The notes below the pieces were generated by a model that was not told the DNA's origin, ran no database searches, and saw nothing but the letters and a program-made list of their open reading frames with translations. Position numbers and translations under genes: made by a program. From Tahibacter aquaticus (GTDB lineage Bacteria > Pseudomonadota > Gammaproteobacteria > Xanthomonadales > Rhodanobacteraceae), in assembly GCF_004363655.1 (NCBI RefSeq), contig NZ_SNZH01000009.1, forward strand, positions 792-64,791: a DNA stretch of 64,000 nucleotides, given 5' to 3'. How positions within the stretch are numbered: position 1 is the stretch's first letter; each line of letters opens with the position of its first letter. Below are positions 54,891 to 64,000 of this stretch, one piece after another.

Positions 54891-56348
54891 CTAGGCCGCC
54901 ATGAAGCCGAGGTTGGCCGTCGGGAAATTCGCCAGGTTCGGAAAGATCGTGCCGAGTTCCGCGGCGCCGGTGACGCCCATCCAGCGCGCCAGGGTCGCGG
55001 CCATCTGGTCGACGCTGACTGCGGGAATGAACTGCCCGCGCGCCAGGCTGACCGGGCCGTCCAGCTGCTGCGCGGGGAAGCTGCCGTAGAGCCGGCCGCC
55101 GTTGACGGCGCCGCCCATGACCATCTGCACGCCGCCCCAGGCATGGTCCGAGCCGTCGCCGTTGGAACTCAGCGTGCGGCCGAATTCGCTCATGGTGAAG
55201 GTCGTCACCTCGTTGTGTGCGCCGATCTCGTTCAGTGCGCGCCAGAACGCGTCGAGCGCGGTACTGAGGTCGGCCAGGTGGCCGGCATGGCCGTTGGCAT
55301 CGTCGGCCATCAGGCCGTCGTGCATGTCGAAATGGCCGACGCGCACGAAATAGATCTGGCGCTTGTGGCGCAGCGTGCCGGCCGGGTCGCGGCTGGCCTT
55401 GATCATGCGCGCGATCGTCCTCAGCCGGTCGCCGAAGCCGGTATCCGGAAAGGCGGTAGTGACGGTATTGCTGCGCAGGGCGGCATCGAGCACGGTATAG
55501 AGCTGGCGCCCGCGCTGGAACGTACGTGCATATTCCTGGCCCAGTGGCGAAGCGGTCTGCTGTTCCGCCAGCAGCCGATCGACGGCGCGGGCACGCACGC
55601 CGCCGCCGCTGGCCGATGCGACCGGGTCGACACCGGTAAGCGACAGCAGCCCATCCTTGCCGAGCGCGTAGTTGCGCGTATCGATGCCGGAGCCGAACAG
55701 ATTGCCGTCGAGGGCGATGCTCGGCGACAGCGTCTGATAGCCGTTCTCGATGCCGACCTTGTCGGCGACCAGGCCGCCCCAGCCGTACGCGCCGCCGCTT
55801 GCGGTGGCGAGGTGCCAGAGCCGTTCCTGCGCGTCGTGCGCGTAGAGGTTGGGCGGCAGCGGCACGCTGCCGTTCTGGTATTGCGCCTTGGTCAGCGGTT
55901 TGACGAGCGTGCCGACATTCGCCACGAACGCGAGCTTGTTGGCGCGGTACAGCGTGGCGAGCTTGCTCATGCCTTCCGGATACAGATCGTTGCCGGGATT
56001 CAGGGCGTACTGAGCGCCCGTTGCCGCGTCGCTGATCTGCACCGGCGTGCCGAGGCGGCCGCGGTCGATCGCGAGCCCGGCGCCATTGGCCGCTGAGTGG
56101 ACGCCGCCACGGGCGGTCGTGTAGACCGCATGGCGCGCGGCGTCGTAGGGCATCAGCATGTTCCAGCTGTCGTTGCCGCCGGTCAGGTAGATGCAGACCA
56201 GCGCGCGGTAGCCGTTCAGCGCGCGATCGTCCGCGGCCGCGGCGCGGATCAGCTGCAGTTGCGGCAGGAATGCGCCGACACCGCTGGCGCCGAGGGTCAT
56301 GCCCAGCGTGCGCAGGAATCGCCGGCGAGAATGGTCGTTCTGTTTCAT
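54891..56348 (-). CDS. DUF1501 family protein, upstream copy
   Basis: A 485-residue paralogue of the protein at 51672-53129, with a twin-arginine signal (RRRFLRTLGMTLGASG) and the same motifs (YLTGGNDSWNMLMPYDAARH, FTMSEFGRTLSSNGDGSDHA). The two copies have exactly the same length and are roughly three-quarters identical by eye. It directly follows its own DUF1800 partner (9 bp). The pair forms the first half of a tandem duplication. Confidence 0.88.
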   Translation of the reverse strand: MKQNDHSRRRFLRTLGMTLGASGVGAFLPQLQLIRAAAADDRALNGYRALVCIYLTGGNDSWNMLMPYDAARHAVYTTARGGVHSAANGAGLAIDRGRLGTPVQISDAATGAQYALNPGNDLYPEGMSKLATLYRANKLAFVANVGTLVKPLTKAQYQNGSVPLPPNLYAHDAQERLWHLATASGGAYGWGGLVADKVGIENGYQTLSPSIALDGNLFGSGIDTRNYALGKDGLLSLTGVDPVASASGGGVRARAVDRLLAEQQTASPLGQEYARTFQRGRQLYTVLDAALRSNTVTTAFPDTGFGDRLRTIARMIKASRDPAGTLRHKRQIYFVRVGHFDMHDGLMADDANGHAGHLADLSTALDAFWRALNEIGAHNEVTTFTMSEFGRTLSSNGDGSDHAWGGVQMVMGGAVNGGRLYGSFPAQQLDGPVSLARGQFIPAVSVDQMAATLARWMGVTGAAELGTIFPNLANFPTANLGFMAA

Positions 56349-56357
56349 GGAGATGCC

Positions 56358-57992
56358 TCAGCGCTGGGTGACGAATTCGGGCGAAAGAGCGGCGACCAGG
56401 ATCGCCGAGCGGGCGCGTTCGCGGCCGTTGGCGGAGGCCAGCGGCGGCAGCATTTCCGCCAGGATGGCGCGCATGCCGGGCGACATCGTGCCGTAGAGCA
56501 TGCGGCGATCGATTTCCCCGATCAGCTCCGCGTCGGACAGCGCGCCCAGCGCATCGAGGTCGATATACGGCCGCACGTCGGTCGTGTTGCCGCCGACATA
56601 GGCGGAGAAGGTGTAATACGCCTTGCTGTTGGACAGGCTGTAGACCGAGGCTTCCTCGACCGACTCCAGCTCTGGCGCATAGATTCCTGCCGCCTGCAGC
56701 GCGCCGGGAGGCTGGTAGTCGGGCGAATAGAAATTGAAGACCGATGGTGCGTTGAGCGGCACCTGGGTGACGGGGATCGAATTGCGCGCCATCGGCAGGT
56801 TGCCGTCGGCACCGGGCACCGGCAGCTGGAACGGCCAGGCACGCAGGATGGCCGTCACCTGCAGCAGCGGTTCGCGGATCTTGCCGAAGCCGGCGGGCGG
56901 CGGGTATTGGCGCGCCTCTGGATCCAGCAGGATCTGCCGCACGACGGCACCGAGGTCGCCCGCTTCGCGATCGCCGTTGTCGCGGAATTTCTCGGCGACC
57001 CGGCGCACGTAGGCGCGCGAGGGATTGCTGGTGGTGAAGCGCTGGATCAGCAGACGCGCGATGAACGGCGCGGCATTCCGGTGCGAGGCCAGCAGGTTGA
57101 TCACGCGGTCGACTTCGTCGTTGCAGCCGACTGCCGCCGGCAGGACGGTATTGCCGATCACCGTCTTCGCGGTCATGTCGTGTTCGGAATCAAAACATTT
57201 CATCGGGCCGAAGGCGCCGTAGCTGCCGGTGAAAATGTTGTTGTTGCCGGCGTTGGTATAGGTAAAGCCGGTGAAAACCTTGGCCAGATCGGTGATCGCG
57301 CCCTGGGCGTAGGTGGGAATCGGGTTGCCGCCGGCGTCGAGCATGGGCGTGCCGTCGATGTTCAGCTCTTTCAGCCCGACCGAGAACAGCTGCATGATTT
57401 CGCGCGCGTAATTCTCGTCGGGTTCGTGGCCGGGCCCGGCCTTGCGATTGCGGAAATGGCTGAGGTATTTGCCCATCGTGATGTGATGGGTCACGTTCTT
57501 CAGCGCGACGGCGTAGCTGCCGAACGCGCCGTCGGCCAGCATGTCCCAGTAGCCGGCGAAATGCTGCGGGCTGGGATCGGTGATCAGGGCCGGATGCTGC
57601 GAGGAAATGACGAAGATCTCCGACAGCGCGAAGGCCATGCGCTGGCGCAACTGGTCCGGCGCGACCACGAACGTATGCAGATGGCGGTCCATGCGGCGGC
57701 CATGGATTTTCGGCACGTCGCGCAGGCCCATCATGTAGGGGAAGGCCGGTGTCGTCGGCTGCAGCATCTGCTGGTCGATCCAGCGCGACCGGCCGATCGT
57801 GCGCACTTTGTCGATGTCGGCCTGCACAGGCCCGAATGTGGCCTGGGTCAGGAATCGCGCGGCTTCGCTGTCGCTGGCGGGAATGTCGGCGGGACGCTCG
57901 AAATCGCCTTTGAAGAAAGTGCGCGCCTGCAGCGGCGGGGCCAGACAGGAGCAGGAAACCAGCAGGGCCGATATCGCTATAAATTGCCGCAT
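56358..57992 (-). CDS. DUF1800 family protein, upstream copy
   Basis: A 544-residue exported DUF1800 protein, signal MRQFIAISALLVSCSCLAPP, with FLTQATFGPVQADIDKVRTI, NYAREIMQLFSVGLKELNID and PGMRAILAEMLPPL. It is a close paralogue of the protein at 53140-54768. The ATG at 57992 was chosen by agreement with that copy and by GGAG 10 bp upstream. It is the first gene after the divergent spacer shared with a REC-histidine kinase, so its promoter lies there. Confidence 0.88.
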   Translation of the reverse strand: MRQFIAISALLVSCSCLAPPLQARTFFKGDFERPADIPASDSEAARFLTQATFGPVQADIDKVRTIGRSRWIDQQMLQPTTPAFPYMMGLRDVPKIHGRRMDRHLHTFVVAPDQLRQRMAFALSEIFVISSQHPALITDPSPQHFAGYWDMLADGAFGSYAVALKNVTHHITMGKYLSHFRNRKAGPGHEPDENYAREIMQLFSVGLKELNIDGTPMLDAGGNPIPTYAQGAITDLAKVFTGFTYTNAGNNNIFTGSYGAFGPMKCFDSEHDMTAKTVIGNTVLPAAVGCNDEVDRVINLLASHRNAAPFIARLLIQRFTTSNPSRAYVRRVAEKFRDNGDREAGDLGAVVRQILLDPEARQYPPPAGFGKIREPLLQVTAILRAWPFQLPVPGADGNLPMARNSIPVTQVPLNAPSVFNFYSPDYQPPGALQAAGIYAPELESVEEASVYSLSNSKAYYTFSAYVGGNTTDVRPYIDLDALGALSDAELIGEIDRRMLYGTMSPGMRAILAEMLPPLASANGRERARSAILVAALSPEFVTQR

Positions 57993-58374
57993 ATGAAGAA
58001 TTCTCCAGAAATTGGGAGCGGACAGCGGGCCGGCCGATCTGCCCGCTGCGTCTTTCGCTATTGCCTCAGCCGTTCGCGCTGCGCGGACTGGCGCAGGCAG
58101 CAGGCCGCGGGCCGGGCTGCGCGGCACTGCCGGCGGCTCCGGACAGGTGCCGGCACAGGACAAGCCGATCCGCGGGGGCAATGTATGCGCCGCTGCGTAC
58201 TGTCGGGTCTGGCCGAGTGGCCAGTGCCGCAGTGCCGGTGCAGACCTGGCCAGTTGTCCAGTACTGCCGTGTTTGCGTTTGGCTAGACTGGCCGCGCCGG
58301 GCGCAGCCGCGGCGGGCTGGACGCGATTTCCGGTCCGGTACAGCAGTTTCCGATGCCAGGGGAGGCGCGATCGC
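57993..58374. other. Divergent intergenic region, DUF1800 and REC-kinase genes
   Basis: About 380 bp between divergent starts. TGGCCAGT occurs twice, at 58218 and 58247, spaced 29 bp, a possible regulator site. The sequence is GC-rich and no gene fits. A GGGGAGG ribosome site precedes the plus-strand ATG. Confidence 0.45.
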
Positions 58375-59433
58375 ATGGAGCAGGGCGGCAATTCCTCACA
58401 GGCAGGGCCGGCGCTGCCGTCGATACTGATCATCGACGACTCCCTGTCGGCGCTGTGCACGCTGGAGGCGTTCCTCTGCGACGAATTCACCATCTGGTCG
58501 GCGCAGGACGGTGCCGAGGCGCTGGAGCTTGCGCAGCGCCTGCGCCCGGACCTGATCCTGCTCGACGTGGTGATGCCGGGTCTGGACGGTCATGAGGTCT
58601 GCAGGCGTCTCAAGCGCAGTGCAGACACTGCCGATATCCCGGTGATTTTCGTCACCGTCAGGGACGAAGAAGCCAACGAGATCGATGGCCTGCAGCTCGG
58701 CGCCGTCGATTTCATCGCCAAGCCGTTCAGCCATGCCGTGGTGCGCCAGCGGGTACGCACGCACATCGAACTGAAACGCCACCGCGACTGGCTGCGCGAT
58801 CTTCCGCGCGCATTGGGCATGGACCTGCACGACCGGCATGCGCAACTGATGACCGGGCTGCTGCTGCAGCTCGACGCGCTGCGGCACGCCCTGTCGGACC
58901 CGCCTGCGGCGCCGGCACTGCTGGGCTATGTCAACCGCGCCGCGGCGCTGGCCCGGGAAAGCATGGAGCAGACACGCAATACCGTGCGGGGCCTGCGCGC
59001 CATTGCCGAAGGCGAGGAAAGCCTGGCCGAGGCAATCTCGCGCGCACTGGCGCCTGTCGCCGAAGGCACGCCGCTGCAGGTCTCGGTGGAGCAGCGCGGC
59101 GTGCCGTTTCCGCTGCCGGCGGCCTCGGTGCATGCCATGGCCCGCGTGGCGGAGGAGGCGGCCTCCAACGCGGCACGCCACGGCGCCGCGTCGGCGCTGC
59201 AGGTCAGCCTGGTCTATTCGGCAGAGGCGATCGACATGACCGTCCGCGACGATGGCTGCGGTTTCGACCTGCAGGCCTTCGATTCCGGCCGGCACGGCGG
59301 CCTGGGCCTGCGTGGCATGAACGAACGCGTCGCCGCGCTGGGCGGCACGTTCGGCATTCGCAGCGAACCGCAAGGCGGCACCGTGGTCAGCGCGCGCCTG
59401 CCGCGGCCGCAGACAAGGAGCGGCAACGCATGA
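58375..59433 (+). CDS. Receiver-histidine kinase hybrid, NarX-like
   Basis: A 352-residue soluble protein with an N-terminal receiver domain (IDDS, phospho-acceptor D64 in LILLDVVMPGLDGHE, K in FIAKPFS) followed by a HisKA_3 dimer domain (H152 in GMDLHDRHAQL) and an ATPase domain (EEAASNAARHG, DDGCGFD, GLGLRGMNERV). No membrane segment. The receiver is in front, so the kinase may be switched by another phosphotransfer. The stop overlaps the NarL-type regulator start by ATGA. Confidence 0.9.
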   Translation: MEQGGNSSQAGPALPSILIIDDSLSALCTLEAFLCDEFTIWSAQDGAEALELAQRLRPDLILLDVVMPGLDGHEVCRRLKRSADTADIPVIFVTVRDEEANEIDGLQLGAVDFIAKPFSHAVVRQRVRTHIELKRHRDWLRDLPRALGMDLHDRHAQLMTGLLLQLDALRHALSDPPAAPALLGYVNRAAALARESMEQTRNTVRGLRAIAEGEESLAEAISRALAPVAEGTPLQVSVEQRGVPFPLPAASVHAMARVAEEAASNAARHGAASALQVSLVYSAEAIDMTVRDDGCGFDLQAFDSGRHGGLGLRGMNERVAALGGTFGIRSEPQGGTVVSARLPRPQTRSGNA

Positions 59434-60050
59434 ATCCGATCCGCATCCTGCTGGTGGACGATCACGCCGTGGTGCGGGAGGGCCTGCGCACCGTGCTCGG
59501 GCAGCGCCTCGACCTGTGCGTCGTCGGCGAAGCGGGCGACGCGGCAACGGCGGTGGAGCTGTATCGGCGCCTGCGCCCGGATGTGGTGCTGGTCGACCTG
59601 CGCCTGCCGGACGTCAGCGGCATCGAGCTGATCGTGCGCGTGCGCACCTTTGCGCCGGAGGCGCGCTTCTGCGTGCTGTCCGCGTTCGACGCCCGCACCG
59701 ATATCGAAGGCGCCATCGCAGCGGGCGCACGCGGCTATGTGGTCAAGGCGGCGCCGGCCGAGGAGATCGTCGATGCGGTGCGGCGCCTGCACACCGGCCT
59801 GCGCGCGATCGAATCGCGTCTGCTGTCGCGCTCGCGGCCAAATGGGGCGGAGTTCGTACTGACCGCGCGGGAAATGCAGATCCTGCGCCGTGTCGCCGCC
59901 GGCACAAAAAATCACCAGATCGCCGAGGCGCTCGGCATTTCGCTGAGTACAGTCAAGTTTCACCTGCAACGCCTGATGGAGAAGCTGGGCGCCTCCGACC
60001 GCACCGAAGCGGCGGCCATCGCGCTGCGTGAGGGAATTATCCGCGACTGA
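59430..60050 (+). CDS. NarL/LuxR-type response regulator
   Basis: A 206-residue regulator with a receiver domain (DDH at the start, D56 in VVLVDLRLPDVSG, K in YVVKAAP) and a LuxR-type HTH (LTAREMQILRRVAAGTKNHQ, then GISLSTVKFHLQRLMEKLGA). It is coupled by ATGA to the REC-kinase, its likely partner. Possible targets are the divergent DUF1800-DUF1501 operon; no direct evidence. Confidence 0.93.
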   Translation: MNPIRILLVDDHAVVREGLRTVLGQRLDLCVVGEAGDAATAVELYRRLRPDVVLVDLRLPDVSGIELIVRVRTFAPEARFCVLSAFDARTDIEGAIAAGARGYVVKAAPAEEIVDAVRRLHTGLRAIESRLLSRSRPNGAEFVLTAREMQILRRVAAGTKNHQIAEALGISLSTVKFHLQRLMEKLGASDRTEAAAIALREGIIRD

Positions 60051-60064
60051 AGGAAAGCGGTCCG

Positions 60065-63000
60065 ATGCAGTGCATACCACGGCCATGCCAGGCCATGCCG
60101 ATCTGCAGGGGAGTTGCACTCCGGGGTAGTGCATGGCGGGCCGGCTGGCGCGCGCTGTGGCGGCTTTTCCTGCTGCTGGCCTGCGCGGCGCTGCTGCCGC
60201 AGGACGCGGCGGCCGCATCGGTCGACGGATTGCCGGAACATGTCGCGTTCCGCACCTACGGCGCGCGTGAAGGGCTGCACAACCTGAATGTGCTGCACAT
60301 CGTGCAGGACGGCACCGGCTTTATCTGGGTCGGCACCGAAGACGGCGTGTGTCGCTACAACGGCCGCAAGTTCGATTGCTTCGGCCTCGACGACGGTCTG
60401 GCGTCGACGGACATCGGTGCCTTGCACGAGGCGGCCGACGGCACCTTGTGGGTCGGCACGCGTTCCGGTCTGAGCTGGTGGAACGGCCATCGTTTCGTCG
60501 CCCTGCCGGCCCACAGCGGCATGCCGGCGGCACAGGTTTTCGGCATTGCCGACAGCGCCGAAGGGGTCTGGGTCGCGACGGAGCGTGGCCTGTACCTGGG
60601 CCGCAAGGACGCTGCGTTCGCCCTGGCCGACGGCGACTATCGCGACACCGTGCAGGCCGTGCTGGTGGCGCAGGACGGCGCGGTCTGGGCCGCGCGCTGG
60701 CAGGAGTCGCGCAGCGAGGTGCGCGTACGCCGGGCTGGTGTCTGGAGCAGCGTGCCGTTCGAGGAAATTGCCGCGGCCCCACGCTCGCAGATACAGGCGT
60801 CGGCGCAGGATGGGCGGGGCCGCGTCTTCGCCCGGGCGCGCATCGGCCTGTGGCGGCTGGCGGCCGACGGCAGCCGGCTGCAGGCGCTGACGGCGCCGAT
60901 CACACTCAAGCCGAGCCGGCCCAAGCTCGCCACGGCGCGCTCCGGCGGCCTGTGGATTCCCGCCCGCGAAGGTCTGCTGCTGCTCGAAGGCGAGCGCTGG
61001 CAGCTGGTGAAGCTGGACGACCTGCCGCCTGGCAATCGCCCGGTGCTGGAAGACCGCGACGGCTCGCTCTGGGTCGGCTCATCCGGGCTGCACCGCGCCC
61101 TGGGGCGCGGCACGCTGCACGTCTACACGCGCGCCGAAGGACGCGACTCGGAAACCGTCTGGAGCATTGCCGAAGACAGTGCCGGCCGCATTTGGTTCGG
61201 CACCAACCAGGGACTGGAGTACATCGAGCACAATCGCTTCCACAGTGTCCCCGGCACGGAATCGCAGGCGATACGCTCGATCGCGCAGGCCCGCGACGGC
61301 ACGCTCTACCTGGCCGGCCTGCCGGTCGATCGTGTGCTTGCCTATACGCCCGGCACCGATGTGCTGCGCGTGCTGCCGGCGCCGCCCGGCCTGGGCATGA
61401 TCTACCGCCTGCGCATCGACCGCGAAGACCGCCTCTGGCTGGCTGCCGGCCGTGGACTGTACCGCCGGCCGCTCGCCGCGGCCGATGCCTGGGAAGCCGT
61501 GGTTCCGCCGCAAGGCGAGGACGGCGAAAATTTCAACGACGTGTTCGAGGACACGGCCGGGCGTATCTGGGCCAGCGGCGCGCGCGGCCTCGCGCTGCTG
61601 GAGAACGGCCGGTGGCAGCGCTTTGCTGCTGCCGACGGACTGCGTGCGAACCACGTGACCGCGCTGCGGACGGCGCACAACGGTGACCTGCTGATTTCCT
61701 ACTACGAACCGCATGGCCTGACCCGCGCCCGCTATGCGCAGGGGCGGCTGCAGGTGCTGAGCCACTACGACCAGGCGACGACCGGATCGAGCGACAAGGT
61801 TTTCCTGTTCGGCGAGGACTGCCTGCAGCGGCTGTGGATCGGCGGCGGCCAGGGCGTCGACATCATCGGCGACGGCGTCGTGCGGCATCTGGGCTCGGCG
61901 CAGGGTTTCGTCGGCGACGACACCAGCAACATGGCGTTCCTGGAACAGCAGAATGGCGATGTCTGGATCGGTACCAGCGTATCGGCCGTGCGCTTCGATT
62001 CGCTCGCCTTCGCCGGCCTGCCGACGCCGCCGCCGCCGGCGACGGCGATCACCGACCTGCGCTTCGAGCGCGACGTGGTCGATCCGGCGGTGCGCGGGCT
62101 GGTCCTGCCGGCGACGGCGGACGATTTCAGCGTGCATTTCGCCGGCCTCAGCTACGCCTACGAGGACAGCCTGCAATACCGCGTCCAGCTGCATGGCCGG
62201 GCCGACCGCGAATATGTCAGCGCCAGCACCGAGGCGCACTTCCAGGCGCTCTCACCGGGCGCGTACCGGCTCGAAGTCGCCGCGCGCATCGGCGAATCCG
62301 GCCGCTGGGGGGCACCGGCCAGCTTTGCATTCCGCATCGCCCCGGCCTGGTGGCAGACCTGGTGGGCGCGCGGGCTCGCCGCGCTCGTCGCCGGCGTGCT
62401 GCTCTGGCGTTCGCTGCGCTGGCGCGCCGCCGTGCGCAGCCGGCGCACGCGCATGCTGGAGCTGATCGTCGCCGAACGCACGGAAGAACTGCGCCGCAAT
62501 GCGCACTCGCTGCACGCTGTCAACGCCGAACTGGCGCTGGCGCGCGAAGCGGCCGAGGCGCTGGGCCGGGTGAAAAGTGCATTTCTTGCCAATATCAGCC
62601 ATGAGATACGCACGCCGATGAACGCCATCATCGGCTTCTCCACGCTTGGCGGCCGCCTGCCCGGCGCCGGCCGCGCGCAAGGCTATTTCGAGCGCATCGC
62701 GACCAGCGCGCGCCACCTGCTGGCCCTGCTCGACGACGTGCTGGACCTGTCCAAGATCGAGGCGGACAAGATCGAACTGGAAGCGGTGCCGCTGGATTTC
62801 GACGAGATCGGCGACGAACTGGCCGACCTGTTCGCCGCCGACGCATTCGGCCAGGGACTGGAACTGTTCGTCGATATCGCGCCGGTCCCGGCGCAGCTGC
62901 TCGGCGACAAGCTGCGGCTCAAGCAGGTGCTGGTCAACCTGATCGGCAACGCGATCAAGTTCACTCCACGCGGCCATGTAGCCCTGCGCATGGACATTCA

Positions 63001-64000
63001 TGCGGCCGCGCCGGAAACCGTCACATTGCGTTTCCGCGTCGACGATTCCGGCATCGGCCTGTCGCCGGCGCAGCAGGCACGCATCTTCGAGGCCTTCGTG
63101 CAGGCCGACGAATCGACCACGCGGCGTTTCGGCGGCAGCGGCCTGGGTTTGTCGATCTCCCGGCGGCTGGTCGAGCTGATGGGCGGCACGCTGCGCGTAT
63201 CCAGCGCCCTGGGCCGAGGCAGCACCTTCGAGTTCATGGTGCCGTTCCAGCGCCTGGCCGGCACTTCGCGCGTACCGCCAGCCGGCCGGCTCGACGGCCT
63301 TGCCATCGGCGTCGCCGATGCCTCGCTGATCGGCGCCGAGAGGGTCGCGGCTATGCTGCGGGCGCACGCGGCATGGACGCTGACGGTATCGCCGGACGAC
63401 AGCCCGCTTCCTCCCACCCCACGCATCGACCTGTGGCTGGTGGAAGCGCGGACGCTGGCGGCGGCCGTCGCGCAGGGCACGGTCGACACGACGCCAGTGC
63501 TGCTATACGCCGCCCTGGCGGACGGCTTGCCGGAGACTCCCGCCGGCGTTCTTGCCAAGCCGCTGACCTCGGGCCGGCTGGTCGCGGCCGTACTGCGCGC
63601 GCTGCAGCGTGGCAGCGACGCGGCGGCCAGATCCGTGTCGGACCCTGCCGGTGCGGCGTCGATCGCCGGCGTGCGCATCCTGCTGGTGGAAGACAGTCCC
63701 ATCAACCAGCAGGTTGCCTGTGAAATGCTCGCTGCCGCGGGCGCCGGGATCGATATCGCCAGCGACGGCGTCGAAGCGGTGCAGCTCGCCGCCCAGCGCC
63801 AGTACGACGCGGTGTTGATGGACTTGCAGATGCCGCGCTGCGACGGCTTCGAGGCGACGCGGCGCATTCGCGAATTCGCCGGCGATGCACTACCCATCAT
63901 CGCGCTCAGCGCCGCCAGCGAGTCCGAGCAGTCGCGCTGCCTCGACAGCGGTATGAATGGCTTCATCGCCAAGCCGATCGATCCGGTCCTGCTGGTACGC
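60065..64000 (+). CDS. Giant hybrid sensor kinase with beta-propeller, truncated at the right edge
   Basis: 1312 codons are visible and the C-terminus is beyond the window. A signal-anchor is followed by repeated propeller units (for example FIWVGTEDGVCRYNGRKFDC, LWVGTRSGLSWWNG), then a Y_Y_Y-like domain, one membrane helix near WWARGLAALVAGVLLWRSL, a HisKA domain with H846 in ANISHEIRTPMNAIIGFSTL, HATPase (NLIGNAIKFTPRG, GSGLGLSISRRLVELMG) and a receiver with D1253 in VLMDLQMPRCDGFE. This is the hybrid two-component system type. It starts 15 bp after the NarL-type gene (AAGGAAAG before ATG 60065). Confidence 0.9.
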   Translation, partial: MQCIPRPCQAMPICRGVALRGSAWRAGWRALWRLFLLLACAALLPQDAAAASVDGLPEHVAFRTYGAREGLHNLNVLHIVQDGTGFIWVGTEDGVCRYNGRKFDCFGLDDGLASTDIGALHEAADGTLWVGTRSGLSWWNGHRFVALPAHSGMPAAQVFGIADSAEGVWVATERGLYLGRKDAAFALADGDYRDTVQAVLVAQDGAVWAARWQESRSEVRVRRAGVWSSVPFEEIAAAPRSQIQASAQDGRGRVFARARIGLWRLAADGSRLQALTAPITLKPSRPKLATARSGGLWIPAREGLLLLEGERWQLVKLDDLPPGNRPVLEDRDGSLWVGSSGLHRALGRGTLHVYTRAEGRDSETVWSIAEDSAGRIWFGTNQGLEYIEHNRFHSVPGTESQAIRSIAQARDGTLYLAGLPVDRVLAYTPGTDVLRVLPAPPGLGMIYRLRIDREDRLWLAAGRGLYRRPLAAADAWEAVVPPQGEDGENFNDVFEDTAGRIWASGARGLALLENGRWQRFAAADGLRANHVTALRTAHNGDLLISYYEPHGLTRARYAQGRLQVLSHYDQATTGSSDKVFLFGEDCLQRLWIGGGQGVDIIGDGVVRHLGSAQGFVGDDTSNMAFLEQQNGDVWIGTSVSAVRFDSLAFAGLPTPPPPATAITDLRFERDVVDPAVRGLVLPATADDFSVHFAGLSYAYEDSLQYRVQLHGRADREYVSASTEAHFQALSPGAYRLEVAARIGESGRWGAPASFAFRIAPAWWQTWWARGLAALVAGVLLWRSLRWRAAVRSRRTRMLELIVAERTEELRRNAHSLHAVNAELALAREAAEALGRVKSAFLANISHEIRTPMNAIIGFSTLGGRLPGAGRAQGYFERIATSARHLLALLDDVLDLSKIEADKIELEAVPLDFDEIGDELADLFAADAFGQGLELFVDIAPVPAQLLGDKLRLKQVLVNLIGNAIKFTPRGHVALRMDIHAAAPETVTLRFRVDDSGIGLSPAQQARIFEAFVQADESTTRRFGGSGLGLSISRRLVELMGGTLRVSSALGRGSTFEFMVPFQRLAGTSRVPPAGRLDGLAIGVADASLIGAERVAAMLRAHAAWTLTVSPDDSPLPPTPRIDLWLVEARTLAAAVAQGTVDTTPVLLYAALADGLPETPAGVLAKPLTSGRLVAAVLRALQRGSDAAARSVSDPAGAASIAGVRILLVEDSPINQQVACEMLAAAGAGIDIASDGVEAVQLAAQRQYDAVLMDLQMPRCDGFEATRRIREFAGDALPIIALSAASESEQSRCLDSGMNGFIAKPIDPVLLVR

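Overview
The window is a high-GC chromosomal segment from a gammaproteobacterium, most likely of the Xanthomonadales (Rhodanobacteraceae/Lysobacteraceae type). Support comes from the conserved smpB/ratA-rnfH/bamE/fur block, a proteobacterial tmRNA with tag ANDDVYALAA, TonB-dependent receptors and many two-component genes. The assignment is an inference from gene content. No replication or ribosomal marker is present to settle it.

Layout. 1-3141: 5' part of a large secreted DUF11/GEVED-type repeat protein (minus strand, runs off the left edge). 3754-15327: an 11.5 kb genomic island inserted in the 3' end of ssrA, bounded by 40-bp direct repeats (39/40 identical). It carries a DUF6155 gene, an IS4/RhuM-like scar, a second degenerate ssrA 3' end, and a tightly packed defence operon: a WYL regulator of CapW/BrxR type, a single-chain GmrSD-type DUF262-DUF1524 nuclease, hsdM (with a one-base frameshift), hsdS and hsdR. 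No intact integrase is visible; only a 48-codon tail resembling a serine recombinase remains. 15288-15641 is ssrA itself, followed by a 21-bp minisatellite and a GIY-YIG/DUF4357 gene. 17.7-22.9 kb: RadC-like protein, an animal-type haem peroxidase, then the housekeeping set smpB, ratA, rnfH, bamE, fur. 23.1-25.0 kb: btaA-btaB for betaine lipid synthesis, divergent from a RegB/RegA-type redox two-component pair (25.2-26.9 kb), then a TonB receptor.

29-42 kb holds mostly single genes: VOC protein, Tat-signal protein, YjbR-like protein, an orphan histidine kinase with a degenerate ATPase domain, proline iminopeptidase, a lysine-rich RHH-like protein under a strong palindrome, alpha/beta hydrolase, an EamA transporter killed by an amber codon, a DUF2975/XRE pair, an ABC exporter, a membrane AraC regulator and an S41 peptidase. 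41.8-46.9 kb is a stress/copper block: katE-type catalase divergent from a MerR (CueR-like) regulator and a CPC-type copper ATPase. 47.2-48.8 kb pairs a CopG-like regulator with a PHB-depolymerase-family esterase.

49.1-64.0 kb: a TonB receptor, then a DUF1501-DUF1800 gene pair present twice in tandem (minus strand), divergent from a signalling run of REC-histidine kinase, NarL-type regulator and a giant propeller hybrid kinase that leaves the window at the right edge. The divergence suggests, but does not prove, that the signalling genes control the duplicated secreted-protein pairs. REP-like inverted repeats recur at 18.5, 23.0 and (degenerate) 30.9 kb.
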